64,000 bases of DNA from NCBI RefSeq assembly GCF_002236115.1, contig NZ_NIWT01000002.1:124001-188000 (forward strand), written 5' to 3'. This document shows positions 36,237 to 44,589 of the stretch, in pieces. The position numbers were made by a program, and so were the translations under genes. Every line of letters begins with the position of its first letter. Within the stretch, counting starts at the first letter, position 1. The stretch is from Pseudomonas jessenii (lineage in GTDB: Bacteria > Pseudomonadota > Gammaproteobacteria > Pseudomonadales > Pseudomonadaceae). The notes below the pieces were generated by a model. It did no database searches and was not told the origin of the DNA. It saw nothing but the letters and a program-made list of their open reading frames with translations.

Positions 36237-36313
36237 CCGGGAAGATGGCGCCTGACCCTTTATCGGGTTCAGTGATGGCCCTCTACGCTTCCCGGCCGTC
36301 GCCTTGGGGCGAC
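36237..36313 (+). promoter_or_regulatory. Structured leader upstream of the KAS III-like gene
   Basis: Within the 226-base gap after pseI, CCGGGAAG (36,237-36,244) pairs with CTTCCCGG (36,288-36,295), enclosing an inner hairpin CTGACCC/GGGTTCAG. It is followed by GTCGCC-TTGG-GGCGAC (36,298-36,313). Such a series of stems suggests a structured 5' untranslated region or a processed intergenic RNA. I see no convincing promoter in the gap. Confidence 0.4.
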
Positions 36314-36388
36314 GCAAATCCAGGTTTGTCGGCGCCCCTCGATTCCTGCGAGTGGTGGTATTGGGCTGTTTATTATTGGGAAGCCGTA

Positions 36389-37315
36389 ATGATTGGCATA
36401 AAGAGCATTGCGAGCTACGTTCCTGTAGCCGGCGTGGACAATTACGCACAAGGTGCAAAATTCGAGAAGGATGAAGAATTCATCCTGGGCAAGATTGGTT
36501 CGGCTTTCCTGCCGCGCAAGGGCGTTGATCAGGAAACTTCCGATCTGTGCGTTGAAGCGGCCAATGCGCTGTTTGCCAGCAACCCCGATTTGAAACGCGA
36601 GTCCATCGATGCGTTGATCGTCGTCACCCAGAACGGTGACGAAGAGGGCCTGCCGCATACCGCGGCCATCGTGCAGGACAAACTCGGCCTGCCGACCAAC
36701 GTCGCTGCGTTCGATATTTCCCTGGGTTGTTCCGGTTACGTCTACGGCATTTATGCGATCAAGGGCTTCATGGAGGCCGCTGGCCTGAAGAACGGCCTGC
36801 TGATCACTGCCGACCCGTATTCGAAGATCGTCGACCCGGAAGACCGCAACACCACCATGCTGTTCGGCGATGCGGCCACGGCTACCTGGATGGGTGAGAA
36901 CCCGACCTGGGCACTGGGCAAGGCCAAGTTCGGCACCGATGGTTCCGGCGCCCCACATTTGAAAGTCACCGACGGCGTGTTCTTCATGAACGGTCGCCAG
37001 GTGTTCAATTTCGCACTGCTCAAGGTGCCGGCGCATTTGCATGAGTTGCTGGGCGAATCGCAATTGAGCGCTGACGACATCGATGCGTTCTGCATTCACC
37101 AAGGCAGCGCGGCGATTGTCGACGCAGTTGCGAGGCGCTTCGAAGAGTGCCCGCAGAAGTTCATCAAGGACATGGTCGAGACCGGTAACACGGTGTCGTC
37201 GAGCATTCCATTGCTGCTGGAAAAGCATATTCTCGATTCCGAATGGAAGCGCGTTGCGCTCAGCGGTTTCGGAGTGGGGCTGTCATGGGGTTCGGCGATT
37301 ATCTATCGTCCTTGA
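36389..37315 (+). CDS. 3-oxoacyl-ACP synthase III-like (KAS III) enzyme of the glycosylation island
   Basis: A 308-aa thiolase-fold ketosynthase related to FabH. The catalytic triad is intact: C114 in SLGCSGYVYG, H237 in CIHQGS and N267 in TGNTVSSS. Such enzymes recur in Pseudomonas flagellin-glycosylation islands, where they are thought to help make a short 3-hydroxyacyl or related acyl group for the amino sugar. No acyl carrier protein or ketoreductase lies beside it, so housekeeping partners would be needed. The ATG at 36,389 gives the family length; the longer frame runs through the structured leader. Confidence 0.85.
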   Translation: MIGIKSIASYVPVAGVDNYAQGAKFEKDEEFILGKIGSAFLPRKGVDQETSDLCVEAANALFASNPDLKRESIDALIVVTQNGDEEGLPHTAAIVQDKLGLPTNVAAFDISLGCSGYVYGIYAIKGFMEAAGLKNGLLITADPYSKIVDPEDRNTTMLFGDAATATWMGENPTWALGKAKFGTDGSGAPHLKVTDGVFFMNGRQVFNFALLKVPAHLHELLGESQLSADDIDAFCIHQGSAAIVDAVARRFEECPQKFIKDMVETGNTVSSSIPLLLEKHILDSEWKRVALSGFGVGLSWGSAIIYRP

Positions 37316-37344
37316 GTGAACGTCTTTTAATAAAAAGGCCGGTA

Positions 37345-37382
37345 CAAAAAAGCGCTCAAGGGTTAACCTTGAGCGCTTTTTT
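37345..37382 (+). terminator. Rho-independent terminator after the KAS III-like gene
   Basis: AAGCGCTCAAGG (37,350-37,361), loop GTTAA and CCTTGAGCGCTT (37,367-37,378) form a perfect 12-bp stem flanked by an A-run and a T-run. The A/T flanks make it bidirectional in principle. The maf-type gene starts 24 bases later and so needs its own promoter or readthrough. Confidence 0.92.
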
Positions 37383-37405
37383 GCTTGTAAGGAATGCGAG
37401 GTAGC

Positions 37406-38698
37406 ATGAGCGAATGCTTTGAAGACAATGCTCAGGTTATCCAGCGTCGCTGGCCGTCGCTGTATGCGCGATTGAAAACGGAAGACCGCCTGGCCGTCGA
37501 GGTCGACCTGATCGAGGGGCGGGACTCGACGCTGTGTGTGGGTGGCATCCAGCTCACCAGCCGTCATGGTCGTCTGCGCGAGGCCCGCCTGCAGGCCGCC
37601 AGCCTCCCGCTCGACAAGCCACAGCTGCACGTTTACGGCACCGGCTTCGGCGATTTGCCTGCGGTTTTGCTGGAACGCGCCGGGCTTGAAAAACTCTATG
37701 TCCACATTCTCAACGGCGCGCTTTTCCTGTTGGTGCTGGAGCTGATCGATCAACGCCAATGGCTGGGCGATCCGCGCGTGCAATTGCTCTACGCCGGCGA
37801 TCTGTCCGACATCTTCACGCCGTTTTTTGCCTTGCCCGCCGAAATGCTGCTGGCCGATGACCACAGTGCGAAGATTCGTGATCGGCTGGTCAGCGAAGTG
37901 CACTTGAGTTTCAACAATCGTGATTTCGACCCGCAGTCGCCGGTCATTCTGCAGCGCTTGCAGGACACCCTTGGACTACTGCTTGCCGATGACGATGTGG
38001 CTCGGCTCTTTGGCACTTGTCCCGGGCGTGAGGTTTATGTGATTGCCACCGGGCCGAGCCTGGAAGGGAATTTCGAGCGTTTGGCAGCGGTGCGCAACCA
38101 ATCCCCGCGACCTCTGTTCATCTGTGTGGACACGGCCTACAAGCCCCTTCGCGAGCACGGAATCAAGCCTGACCTGGTCGTGAGCATCGACCAGCGCATC
38201 AGCGTGCTGCACTTGCCCGGTGATGCGTCCGAGGATATTGCGCTGGTGTACTTGCCATTGAGCGATCCACAAATGCTCAATGCCTGGAAAGGCAAGCGTT
38301 ACGGTGGTTACTCCGCAAGCCCGATCTACGCCACGTTGCGCGAACAGCATCCCCGTGCGCAACTGAACGTGGGCGGCAGCGTGATTCACCCGGCCGTGGA
38401 TCTGGCGGTGAAGATGGGCGCGCAGCGCATCACGCTTTTCGGTGCCGACTTTGCCTTTCCAATGAACCGGACCCACACCGGCTGGAACGATGGTGACCTG
38501 GGGCCGCCGGTGAGTCAGGCCAGATACTGGGTGCACGATGGTCATGGCCAGAAGGTCAAGACGCAGTTGAATTTTCGCGGCTATCTGTGCGAGCTGGAGC
38601 GTTACATTGCCAGGCATCCCCAGGTCCTTTTCCTCAACAGCAGTCGGGCGGGGGCAATGATTGCCGGGACACAGTTCAATCAGGATTTCGTGCGATGA
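37406..38698 (+). CDS. Maf-family (DUF115) flagellin glycosyltransferase
   Basis: A 430-aa protein of the motility-accessory-factor / 6-hydroxymethylpterin-pyrophosphokinase-like (DUF115) family. The family core is visible in REVYVIATGPSLEGNFERL and PLFICVDTAYKPLREHGIKP, with DLVVSIDQR next. Maf proteins transfer pseudaminic or legionaminic acid from CMP onto Ser/Thr of flagellin in the cytoplasm, which fits the pse genes just upstream and fliC just downstream. I chose the ATG at 37,406 with GAGGT before it; a start four codons earlier is possible. Confidence 0.87.
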   Translation: MSECFEDNAQVIQRRWPSLYARLKTEDRLAVEVDLIEGRDSTLCVGGIQLTSRHGRLREARLQAASLPLDKPQLHVYGTGFGDLPAVLLERAGLEKLYVHILNGALFLLVLELIDQRQWLGDPRVQLLYAGDLSDIFTPFFALPAEMLLADDHSAKIRDRLVSEVHLSFNNRDFDPQSPVILQRLQDTLGLLLADDDVARLFGTCPGREVYVIATGPSLEGNFERLAAVRNQSPRPLFICVDTAYKPLREHGIKPDLVVSIDQRISVLHLPGDASEDIALVYLPLSDPQMLNAWKGKRYGGYSASPIYATLREQHPRAQLNVGGSVIHPAVDLAVKMGAQRITLFGADFAFPMNRTHTGWNDGDLGPPVSQARYWVHDGHGQKVKTQLNFRGYLCELERYIARHPQVLFLNSSRAGAMIAGTQFNQDFVR

Positions 38699-38961
38699 AG
38701 CATCAGGCGATAGGTATCGAGGAATACCGGCAATGCGCCGGTTTGTTTCGCTTGGGGCGTGATGTCGAAGCGGCGTTGAACATGGTCGATCTGTTCGATG
38801 AGGCGCAGCGCCTGTTTTTGCAGGCGCCTCAGGACGTGCAACAGGCGTGGGCATCGTTGCTCAGGCAAATGCTCGCCTGCCAGGAGCGCCAGGATTGGCT
38901 GGGGCTCGCCGATTTCATGGAATATGAGTTGATCGAATTGCTCGAAAACATGCCGGCCTGA
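38695..38961 (+). CDS. Small acidic helical protein of unknown function
   Basis: An 88-aa protein beginning MKHQAIGIEEYRQCAGLF and rich in Glu, Leu and Gln, with no membrane segment. It is likely an all-helical soluble protein of the size of a chaperone or adaptor. I do not recognise the family. Its start overlaps the stop of the Maf-type gene (ATGA), so the two should be co-translated, which suggests a partner role in flagellin glycosylation. It ends 241 bases before fliC. Confidence 0.75.
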   Translation: MKHQAIGIEEYRQCAGLFRLGRDVEAALNMVDLFDEAQRLFLQAPQDVQQAWASLLRQMLACQERQDWLGLADFMEYELIELLENMPA

Positions 38962-39095
38962 GGGCAACAACAGCTTTGGCACGGGCGTTTTCGGGCTGGA
39001 CAGTTTTATGGCGTCATTTTTTCGCGGTTGAGGGGCGCTAAGCCCTTGTTTTCTCGGGGGTGGCAGGGTGATGGCATTTTTTTTAAAAAAAGCCC

Positions 39096-39122
39096 TCAAG
39101 CAACCTGCCAACCCGACGATAA
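39096..39122 (+). promoter_or_regulatory. FliA (sigma28) promoter of fliC
   Basis: TCAA-N15-GACGATAA matches the flagellar sigma28 consensus TAAA-N15-GCCGATAA (7 of 8 in the -10). An A/T tract (39,077-39,091) directly upstream could be an UP element. The rest of the 241-base gap holds the ~80-base fliC leader with a GAGGAATTC ribosome binding site. Confidence 0.85.
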
Positions 39123-39202
39123 CTAATACGAAGGTTCTCTAGGCCATACCCGGCGGTTGCCAGGGCCGGAAGCCGCAGTACCCAACCAACGAGGAATTCG
39201 TC

Positions 39203-40054
39203 ATGGCTTTAACAGTAAACACCAACACCACGTCGCTGAACGTTCAGAAAAACCTGAACCGTGCTACCGACGCTCTGTCGACTTCGATGGCTCGCCTGTC
39301 TTCCGGCCTGAAAATCAACAGCGCTAAAGACGACGCCGCTGGCCTGCAGATCGCAACTCGCATGGCTGCGCAGATTCGTGGTGGCAATCAGGCAGTGCAG
39401 AACGCCAACGACGGTATCTCCGTTGCCCAGACCGCTGAAGGCGCGCTGCAAGCTTCGACCGACATTCTGCAGCGTATGCGTGAACTGGCTGTTAAAGCAC
39501 GTAACGGCACCAACAGCACTGCTGACCAGACCGCTACCAACTCCGAATTCGCTCAGATGTCTGACGAGATCACTCGTATCTCTGCTTCCACCAATCTGAA
39601 CGGCAAAAACCTGCTGGACGGTACCGCTGGTACCATGCAACTGCAAGTTGGCGCCAACACTGGTTCGGCTAACCGCATCGACCTGGTACTGAGCTCCAAG
39701 TTCGACGCCGTATCCCTGTCCGTAGGCAGCGGTACTGTTGTTCTGACTGGTGCAACTTCCGCTACCCTGTCTGCCAACATCGACAACGCGATCACCGCGA
39801 TCGACGCTGCTCTGGCATCGATCAACGCCACCCGCGCAAACCTGGGTGCTTCGCAGAACCGTCTGACCAGCACCATCTCCAACCTGCAGAACATCGTGGA
39901 AAACACCACTGCTGCACAAGGCCGTGTACAAGACACCGACTTCGCCGCAGAAACCGCGAACCTGACCAAGCAGCAAACCCTGCAACAGGCTTCTACCTCG
40001 GTTCTGGCTCAAGCCAACCAACTGCCTTCCGCTGTACTGAAGCTGCTTCAGTAA
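39203..40054 (+). CDS. fliC: FliC, flagellin
   Basis: A 283-aa short flagellin, the filament subunit. The conserved N-domain (MALTVNTNTTSLNVQKNLNR; SSGLKINSAKDDAAGLQIA) and C-domain (NLTKQQTLQQASTSVLAQAN) pair as coiled coils, with a small Ser/Thr/Gly-rich variable region between about residues 140 and 205 that offers O-glycosylation sites. The plant-recognised flg22 stretch (residues 30-51) appears intact. Codon use is that of a highly expressed gene. Driven by a FliA promoter and ended by its own terminator. Confidence 0.98.
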   Translation: MALTVNTNTTSLNVQKNLNRATDALSTSMARLSSGLKINSAKDDAAGLQIATRMAAQIRGGNQAVQNANDGISVAQTAEGALQASTDILQRMRELAVKARNGTNSTADQTATNSEFAQMSDEITRISASTNLNGKNLLDGTAGTMQLQVGANTGSANRIDLVLSSKFDAVSLSVGSGTVVLTGATSATLSANIDNAITAIDAALASINATRANLGASQNRLTSTISNLQNIVENTTAAQGRVQDTDFAAETANLTKQQTLQQASTSVLAQANQLPSAVLKLLQ

Positions 40055-40071
40055 TTTCGGCAAGAGTTTGG

Positions 40072-40106
40072 GCGGGGGAGTGTGCTGTCACGCTCTCTCG
40101 CTTTTT
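40072..40106 (+). terminator. Terminator after fliC
   Basis: A 13-bp stem with wobble pairs (40,072-40,084 with 40,089-40,101, loop CTGT) is followed by TTTTT. It fits termination of the abundant fliC transcript, with partial readthrough into flaG possible. Confidence 0.85.
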
Positions 40107-40125
40107 ACGTTAAGAGGTGATGGGC

Positions 40126-40479
40126 ATGGAGATGAGCGTAAAGCTTGGCGTGTCTTATCCGGCTCCCCAGCCAGCGAGCACCGTTTCGGATAAAGCGCCG
40201 GAAAAGCCTAAAGTCGCCAGCGAGACTCCCGTGGCGCAAAAGAAGCTGGATACGGATGACACCCACTTGAAGCAGGCGGTGCAGCAGATCGAAAAGTTTG
40301 TACAGTCGATCAAGCGCAATCTGGAGTTCTCGATAGACGAGCAATCCGGAAAAGTCGTCGTCAAAGTGATTGCAAGCGAAACGGGCGAAGTCGTGCGACA
40401 GATCCCCTCCGCCGAGGCCCTCAAATTGGCGGAAAGCCTGAGCAATGCGAGCCATGTATTGTTCGATGCCAAAGTTTGA
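40126..40479 (+). CDS. flaG: FlaG, flagellar protein
   Basis: A 117-aa FlaG-family protein; in related bacteria it influences filament length. The N-terminal half is Pro/Lys-rich and probably disordered, and the C-terminal half carries the family core LEFSIDEQSGKVVVKVIA followed by GEVVRQIPSAEAL. I chose the ATG at 40,126, eight bases after AAGAGG; starts at 40,117, 40,120 or 40,132 are possible. Lies between fliC and fliD, the usual Pseudomonas order. Confidence 0.92.
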   Translation: MEMSVKLGVSYPAPQPASTVSDKAPEKPKVASETPVAQKKLDTDDTHLKQAVQQIEKFVQSIKRNLEFSIDEQSGKVVVKVIASETGEVVRQIPSAEALKLAESLSNASHVLFDAKV

Positions 40480-40562
40480 TAGCTGGCATGAATAGTGTTT
40501 GTACGTTCTTTGGGCGCTGATAAAGGTCAAAAGAGTGGCAGCAACCTGAAGGGAGACGAAAA

Positions 40563-41999
40563 ATGGCAAGTCCAATTTTACCGGGTACGGGCCTGGGCTC
40601 TGGCCTGGATATCGGTGCGATCGTTACTGCGCTGGTCAATGCCGACAAATCGGCGAAACAGACGCAGATCGATACTCAGACCAAAACCAACACGCTGAAG
40701 ATCTCCGGTGTCGGTTCCTTGAAAAGCGCACTGACGGCCTTTCAGACGGCGCTGACCAATCTCGGTAGCAAGACCAATCCTGCGTTTGCGGGCTATACCG
40801 CAACTTCGGGTACCCCGTCGATCCTGGGTGCAACTTCTGACAATACCGCCGTTGCCGGTACTTACAGCGTTGTTGTGAATAACCTGGCCACCAGCTCGAA
40901 AGTAGCCAGTGCTTCTTTTGCTGGCGGTGCCGCCAGTGCCATTCCGAGTGGTACTTTGAAAATCAGTCAGAATGGCACTGATTACGATGTCACGATTCCA
41001 GCCAATGCGACCTTGCAGAGCACCCGGGACGCCATCAACTCTGCACAGGCGAGTAATGGTATTTCTGCCAACATCGTGACCGACAGCACGGGTGCGTCGC
41101 GTCTGGTGATCAGCTCCACCAAGACTGGCGCGGGTTCCGACCTGACGGTCAGCGGTATCGCCGGCCTTGAAATCGACGGCACCCAACCGATGGGCACCAA
41201 CCCTTCGGCCTCCAGTTCAGGAGCTGTCAACGGGATTGCGGTGGATGCATCGCTGACCATCGATGGACTGGCAGTGACCAGCAAGAGCAATACGGTTACC
41301 GGCGCGGTCAGTGGCCTGACCCTGAACCTGACATCCGTGAGCCCGGGTACGCCGCCGGCTGCGGCGACCGTCACCGTCGCGAACAACACCGCCGGTTTGC
41401 AGACGTCGATCCAGTCGTTCGTTGATTCCTACAACACCCTGATGAACACCATCAACTCCCTGTCCAAGGCGACAGCGGATGCCGATGGCAACCTGACTGT
41501 TCAGGCGGCGTTTACCGGTGATTCGATGTCGCGCACACTGATCTCCGATATCCGCAGCGTGCTGACCGCTCCCGGGGCGGGCGGTCCATTGGCCGTGCTG
41601 TCGCAGATCGGCGTGCTGACGAATGAGAAAACTGGCAACCTGGCGTTCGATACAACGGCGTTCAACAAGACGATGGCCATCAACGGCATGAGCGGCCAGG
41701 TGCAGCAGTTGTTCAACGGTAGCAATGCTACCAACGGCCTCCTGGCGCGCATGGGCACTGTAATCAAGCCTTATGTGCAGACGGGCGGGTTGCTTGACCA
41801 GCGCAATACCAGCCTGCAGACCGTGAGCAAGAACCTTTCAAATCAGCAGACTGCGCTGGACTTGCGTGTCGCCAACATGACCAAGACGTTGACCGCCAAG
41901 TACAACGCAATGGACCTTTTGGTCGGGCAGATGAAAGCGACGGCGAGTAACATCACCTCGTTCTTCACTTCCTTGAACGCCCAGAAGTCCAACAGCTAG
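40563..41999 (+). CDS. fliD: FliD, filament cap protein (HAP2)
   Basis: A 478-aa filament cap that promotes flagellin polymerisation and in P. aeruginosa also binds mucin. The N-terminal ILPGTGLGSGLDIGAIVTAL is diagnostic, and the C-terminal NLSNQQTALDLRVANMTKTL with the helix to FFTSLNAQ completes the D0 coiled coil. The central region is variable. A good GAAGGGAGAC ribosome binding site precedes the ATG, and a strong terminator follows the gene. Confidence 0.97.
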   Translation: MASPILPGTGLGSGLDIGAIVTALVNADKSAKQTQIDTQTKTNTLKISGVGSLKSALTAFQTALTNLGSKTNPAFAGYTATSGTPSILGATSDNTAVAGTYSVVVNNLATSSKVASASFAGGAASAIPSGTLKISQNGTDYDVTIPANATLQSTRDAINSAQASNGISANIVTDSTGASRLVISSTKTGAGSDLTVSGIAGLEIDGTQPMGTNPSASSSGAVNGIAVDASLTIDGLAVTSKSNTVTGAVSGLTLNLTSVSPGTPPAAATVTVANNTAGLQTSIQSFVDSYNTLMNTINSLSKATADADGNLTVQAAFTGDSMSRTLISDIRSVLTAPGAGGPLAVLSQIGVLTNEKTGNLAFDTTAFNKTMAINGMSGQVQQLFNGSNATNGLLARMGTVIKPYVQTGGLLDQRNTSLQTVSKNLSNQQTALDLRVANMTKTLTAKYNAMDLLVGQMKATASNITSFFTSLNAQKSNS

Positions 42000-42014
42000 T
42001 CATGAACTGACGAT

Positions 42015-42053
42015 AAAAACCCGGCTACGCATTTTCGCGTGTGCCGGGTTTTT
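42015..42053 (+). terminator. Terminator after fliD
   Basis: AAAAACCCGGC (42,015-42,025) and GCCGGGTTTTT (42,043-42,053) form an 11-bp stem whose 3' arm ends in a T-run. It separates fliD from the fliS promoter. Confidence 0.9.
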
Positions 42054-42064
42054 GTCTTTTGATC

Positions 42065-42091
42065 TAAAGTTCTCTGGCTCGCGGACGATAC
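42065..42091 (+). promoter_or_regulatory. FliA (sigma28) promoter upstream of fliS
   Basis: TAAA-N15-GACGATAC has a perfect -35, exact 15-base spacing and a 6-of-8 match to the -10 GCCGATAA. It lies 37 bases before the fliS start and just after the fliD terminator, so fliS-fliT can be transcribed independently of fliD. Confidence 0.75.
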
Positions 42092-42128
42092 ACTGGTCAT
42101 ACGAGTCTTTGTGGTAATGAGGTAGAAC

Positions 42129-42524
42129 ATGAATCCAATGTTAGCCCTTCGGCAGTATCAGAAAGTGGGTGCGCACGCCCAGACGTCAGAAGCAAGTCCG
42201 CATCGTTTGGTGCAGATGCTCATGGGGGGTGGCCTGGACCGTATTGCCCAGGCCAAAGGCGCCCTGGAGCGCAAGGACATTCCCGGCAAGTGTGTGTCGA
42301 TCAGCAAGGCGATCGGCATCATCGGTGGTTTGCGTGAAGGCCTGGATCTTGAAAACTGCGCCGATGCCGTGGGTGAACTCGACAGCCTTTACCTCTACAT
42401 GATGAAGCGCCTGGCCGAGGCGAACATCAGCAGCGATCCGGAGATTCTCGATGAGGTCGCGAGCTTGTTGCGCACGGTGAAAGAAGGCTGGGACGGCATT
42501 GCTGAGCCAGGTCCGCAGTTCTAA
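42129..42524 (+). CDS. fliS: FliS, flagellin export chaperone
   Basis: A 131-aa four-helix chaperone that binds the C-terminal disordered part of flagellin and keeps it export-competent. The N-terminal MLALRQYQKVGAHAQTSEAS and the segment PHRLVQMLMGGGLDRIAQAK are typical. It starts after its own FliA-type promoter and is eleven bases from the FliT-like gene. Confidence 0.96.
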   Translation: MNPMLALRQYQKVGAHAQTSEASPHRLVQMLMGGGLDRIAQAKGALERKDIPGKCVSISKAIGIIGGLREGLDLENCADAVGELDSLYLYMMKRLAEANISSDPEILDEVASLLRTVKEGWDGIAEPGPQF

Positions 42525-42535
42525 GGGAGATCGCC

Positions 42536-42832
42536 ATGAGTCTTGTATTGCAGCGGATAGAGCAAACTCGTGAAGCGCTGGTCGGTGCTTTGGCCGAGCG
42601 TGACTGGGAGGCCATCGGTCAATTGGACCTGGATTGCCGTTCCTGCATGGAAGATGTCATGAGCGAGGCTTCGCTGGATGAAGAGGTTTTGCGCAGCAAT
42701 CTTGAGGAGTTGCTGTATGTCTACAAGCAGTTGCTTGAAGTCGCGATGGGTGAAAGGCAGGCGATAGTCGATGAAATGTCTCAGATCCAGCAAGCGCGGA
42801 ACGCGGCAAAGGTTTACCATCTGTTTGGATAA
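42536..42832 (+). CDS. fliT: FliT-like flagellar chaperone
   Basis: A 98-aa helical protein beginning MSLVLQRIEQTREALVGALA. It takes the FliT position directly behind fliS; FliT binds FliD and prevents premature assembly. Sequence conservation in this family is low, so the assignment rests mainly on position, size and helical character. A good GGGAG ribosome binding site precedes the ATG. An inverted repeat overlaps its stop codon. Confidence 0.8.
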   Translation: MSLVLQRIEQTREALVGALAERDWEAIGQLDLDCRSCMEDVMSEASLDEEVLRSNLEELLYVYKQLLEVAMGERQAIVDEMSQIQQARNAAKVYHLFG

Positions 42833-42854
42833 TAAAACCCGGTTAATCCAAACA
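42822..42854. repeat. 9-bp inverted repeat across the fliT stop codon
   Basis: TGTTTGGAT (42,822-42,830) and ATCCAAACA (42,846-42,854) flank a 15-base loop that includes the stop. No T-run follows. It could be a weak terminator or a 3' mRNA structure before the fleQ promoter region (42,855-43,003), in which I see no clear promoter elements. Confidence 0.5.
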
Positions 42855-43003
42855 AGTGCGCCATAAATTTGACTGTGCACGGATTTTTGACTTAACTAGT
42901 GGCTGGTTCCAGATTTCAGTCGTCTTCAGGCATACAAGGCCTGCAAGCGTTTAGCTTGCCCCAGCATTTTGGGCATTGAGTTGACTAGGGAAGTTGCTAT
43001 TGC

Positions 43004-44479
43004 ATGTGGCGTGAAACCAAAATTCTGCTGATTGATGACGATAGCGTCCGCCGCCGCGACCTGGCGGTGATTTTGAATTTTCTCGGCGAAGAAAATTTAC
43101 CCTGCGGAAGCCATGACTGGCAGCAGGCTGTCGGCTCTTTGTCGTCAAGTCGTGAAGTGATCTGTGTCCTCATCGGGACGGTCAATGCTCCTGGTGCACT
43201 TCTGGGCTTGCTTAAGACACTGTCGACATGGGATGAGTTCCTTCCGGTTTTGTTAATGGGCGATAATTCTTCCATTGACTTGCCGGAAGACCAGCGTCGG
43301 CGAGTGCTTTCGACCCTCGAAATGCCGCCCAGCTACAGCAAATTGCTCGATTCGCTGCACCGTGCCCAGGTCTATCGCGAGATGTACGACCAGGCCCGCG
43401 AGCGCGGTCGTCATCGCGAACCCAATCTTTTCCGCAGCCTTGTCGGCACCAGCCGGGCGATTCAACACGTCCGCCAGATGATGCAGCAGGTCGCCGACAC
43501 CGATGCCAGCGTGCTGATCCTCGGTGAGTCCGGCACCGGCAAGGAAGTGGTTGCGCGCAACCTGCATTACCATTCCAAGCGCCGCGAAGCGCCGTTCGTG
43601 CCGGTCAACTGCGGGGCGATTCCGGCCGAGTTGCTGGAAAGCGAATTGTTCGGCCATGAGAAGGGCGCCTTCACCGGGGCGATCACCAGCCGCGCCGGTC
43701 GATTCGAGCTGGCCAACGGCGGCACCCTGTTCCTCGATGAAATCGGCGACATGCCGCTGCCGATGCAGGTCAAGTTGCTGCGTGTGTTGCAGGAGCGCAC
43801 CTTCGAGCGCGTGGGCAGCAACAAGACCCAGAGCGTCGACGTGCGCATCATTGCGGCGACCCACAAGAATCTCGAAAGCATGATCGAGATCGGCACCTTC
43901 CGCGAAGATTTGTACTACCGCCTGAATGTGTTCCCGATCGAGATGGCGCCGCTGCGTGAGCGCGTCGAAGACATTCCGCTGCTGATGAACGAGCTGATCT
44001 CGCGCATGGAGCACGAGAAGCGCGGTTCGATCCGTTTCAACTCGGCGGCCATCATGTCGCTGTGTCGTCATGGCTGGCCGGGCAACGTCCGCGAATTGGC
44101 CAACCTGGTGGAGCGCATGGCGATCATGCACCCATACGGCGTGATCGGCGTGGTCGAGTTGCCGAAGAAATTCCGCTACGTCGACGATGAAGACGAGCAA
44201 ATGGTCGACAGCCTGCGCAGCGATCTGGAAGAGCGCGTGGCTATCAACGGCCATACCCAGGACTTTACCGCCAATGCCATGTTGCCTCCGGAAGGTCTGG
44301 ACCTGAAGGACTACCTCGGTGGTCTGGAGCAGGGGCTGATCCAGCAGGCGCTGGATGATGCCAACGGCATTGTGGCGCGCGCGGCCGAGCGCCTGCGTAT
44401 TCGTCGTACCACGCTGGTGGAAAAGATGCGCAAGTACGGCATGAGCCGTCGTGATGGAGACGAGCAGGCGGATGATTGA
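43004..44479 (+). CDS. fleQ: FleQ, master flagellar regulator (sigma54 activator, c-di-GMP responsive)
   Basis: A 491-aa enhancer-binding protein that activates class II flagellar genes with RpoN and also controls exopolysaccharide genes in response to c-di-GMP and FleN. The N-terminal receiver-like domain has the acidic DDD pocket (11-13) but no phospho-accepting Asp where expected ([13 protein letters not shown]), as known for FleQ. Walker A GESGTGKE is at 174-181 and GAFTGA at 221-226, so sigma54 contact is intact. A C-terminal Fis-type HTH follows ([13 protein letters not shown]). It stands alone, upstream of fleSR. Confidence 0.97.
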   Translation: MWRETKILLIDDDSVRRRDLAVILNFLGEENLPCGSHDWQQAVGSLSSSREVICVLIGTVNAPGALLGLLKTLSTWDEFLPVLLMGDNSSIDLPEDQRRRVLSTLEMPPSYSKLLDSLHRAQVYREMYDQARERGRHREPNLFRSLVGTSRAIQHVRQMMQQVADTDASVLILGESGTGKEVVARNLHYHSKRREAPFVPVNCGAIPAELLESELFGHEKGAFTGAITSRAGRFELANGGTLFLDEIGDMPLPMQVKLLRVLQERTFERVGSNKTQSVDVRIIAATHKNLESMIEIGTFREDLYYRLNVFPIEMAPLRERVEDIPLLMNELISRMEHEKRGSIRFNSAAIMSLCRHGWPGNVRELANLVERMAIMHPYGVIGVVELPKKFRYVDDEDEQMVDSLRSDLEERVAINGHTQDFTANAMLPPEGLDLKDYLGGLEQGLIQQALDDANGIVARAAERLRIRRTTLVEKMRKYGMSRRDGDEQADD

Positions 44480-44520
44480 CGCCTGTTTTTCAACTCGTTC
44501 ATTTATAAGAAGTTTTTTTT

Positions 44521-44536
44521 AGGCACGGGTATTGCT
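44521..44536 (+). promoter_or_regulatory. Sigma54 promoter of fleSR
   Basis: AGGCAC-GGGTA-TTGCT is a near-perfect -24/-12 element, 54 bases before fleS. fleSR is a known RpoN/FleQ class II target in P. aeruginosa. Confidence 0.9.
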
Positions 44537-44589
44537 ACGTCCCTCGCAACGTTCCGTTTCACTGACGGTCAGCCAAGCGAGAGAGCACG

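Noticed and set aside
38978..38993. TGGCAC-GGGCG-TTTTC upstream of fliC as a second sigma54 promoter
   Set aside because: The -24 half is good but the essential GC of the -12 is missing, and a strong FliA promoter already explains fliC.
40480..40562. Possible sigma54 promoter before fliD (TGGCATGAATAG...)
   Set aside because: No TTGC at the required spacing; fliD may be read from upstream or from an undetected site.
42855..43003. sigma70 promoter for fleQ (TTGACT near 42,870)
   Set aside because: A -35-like hexamer is present but no acceptable -10 follows at proper spacing; too weak to annotate.
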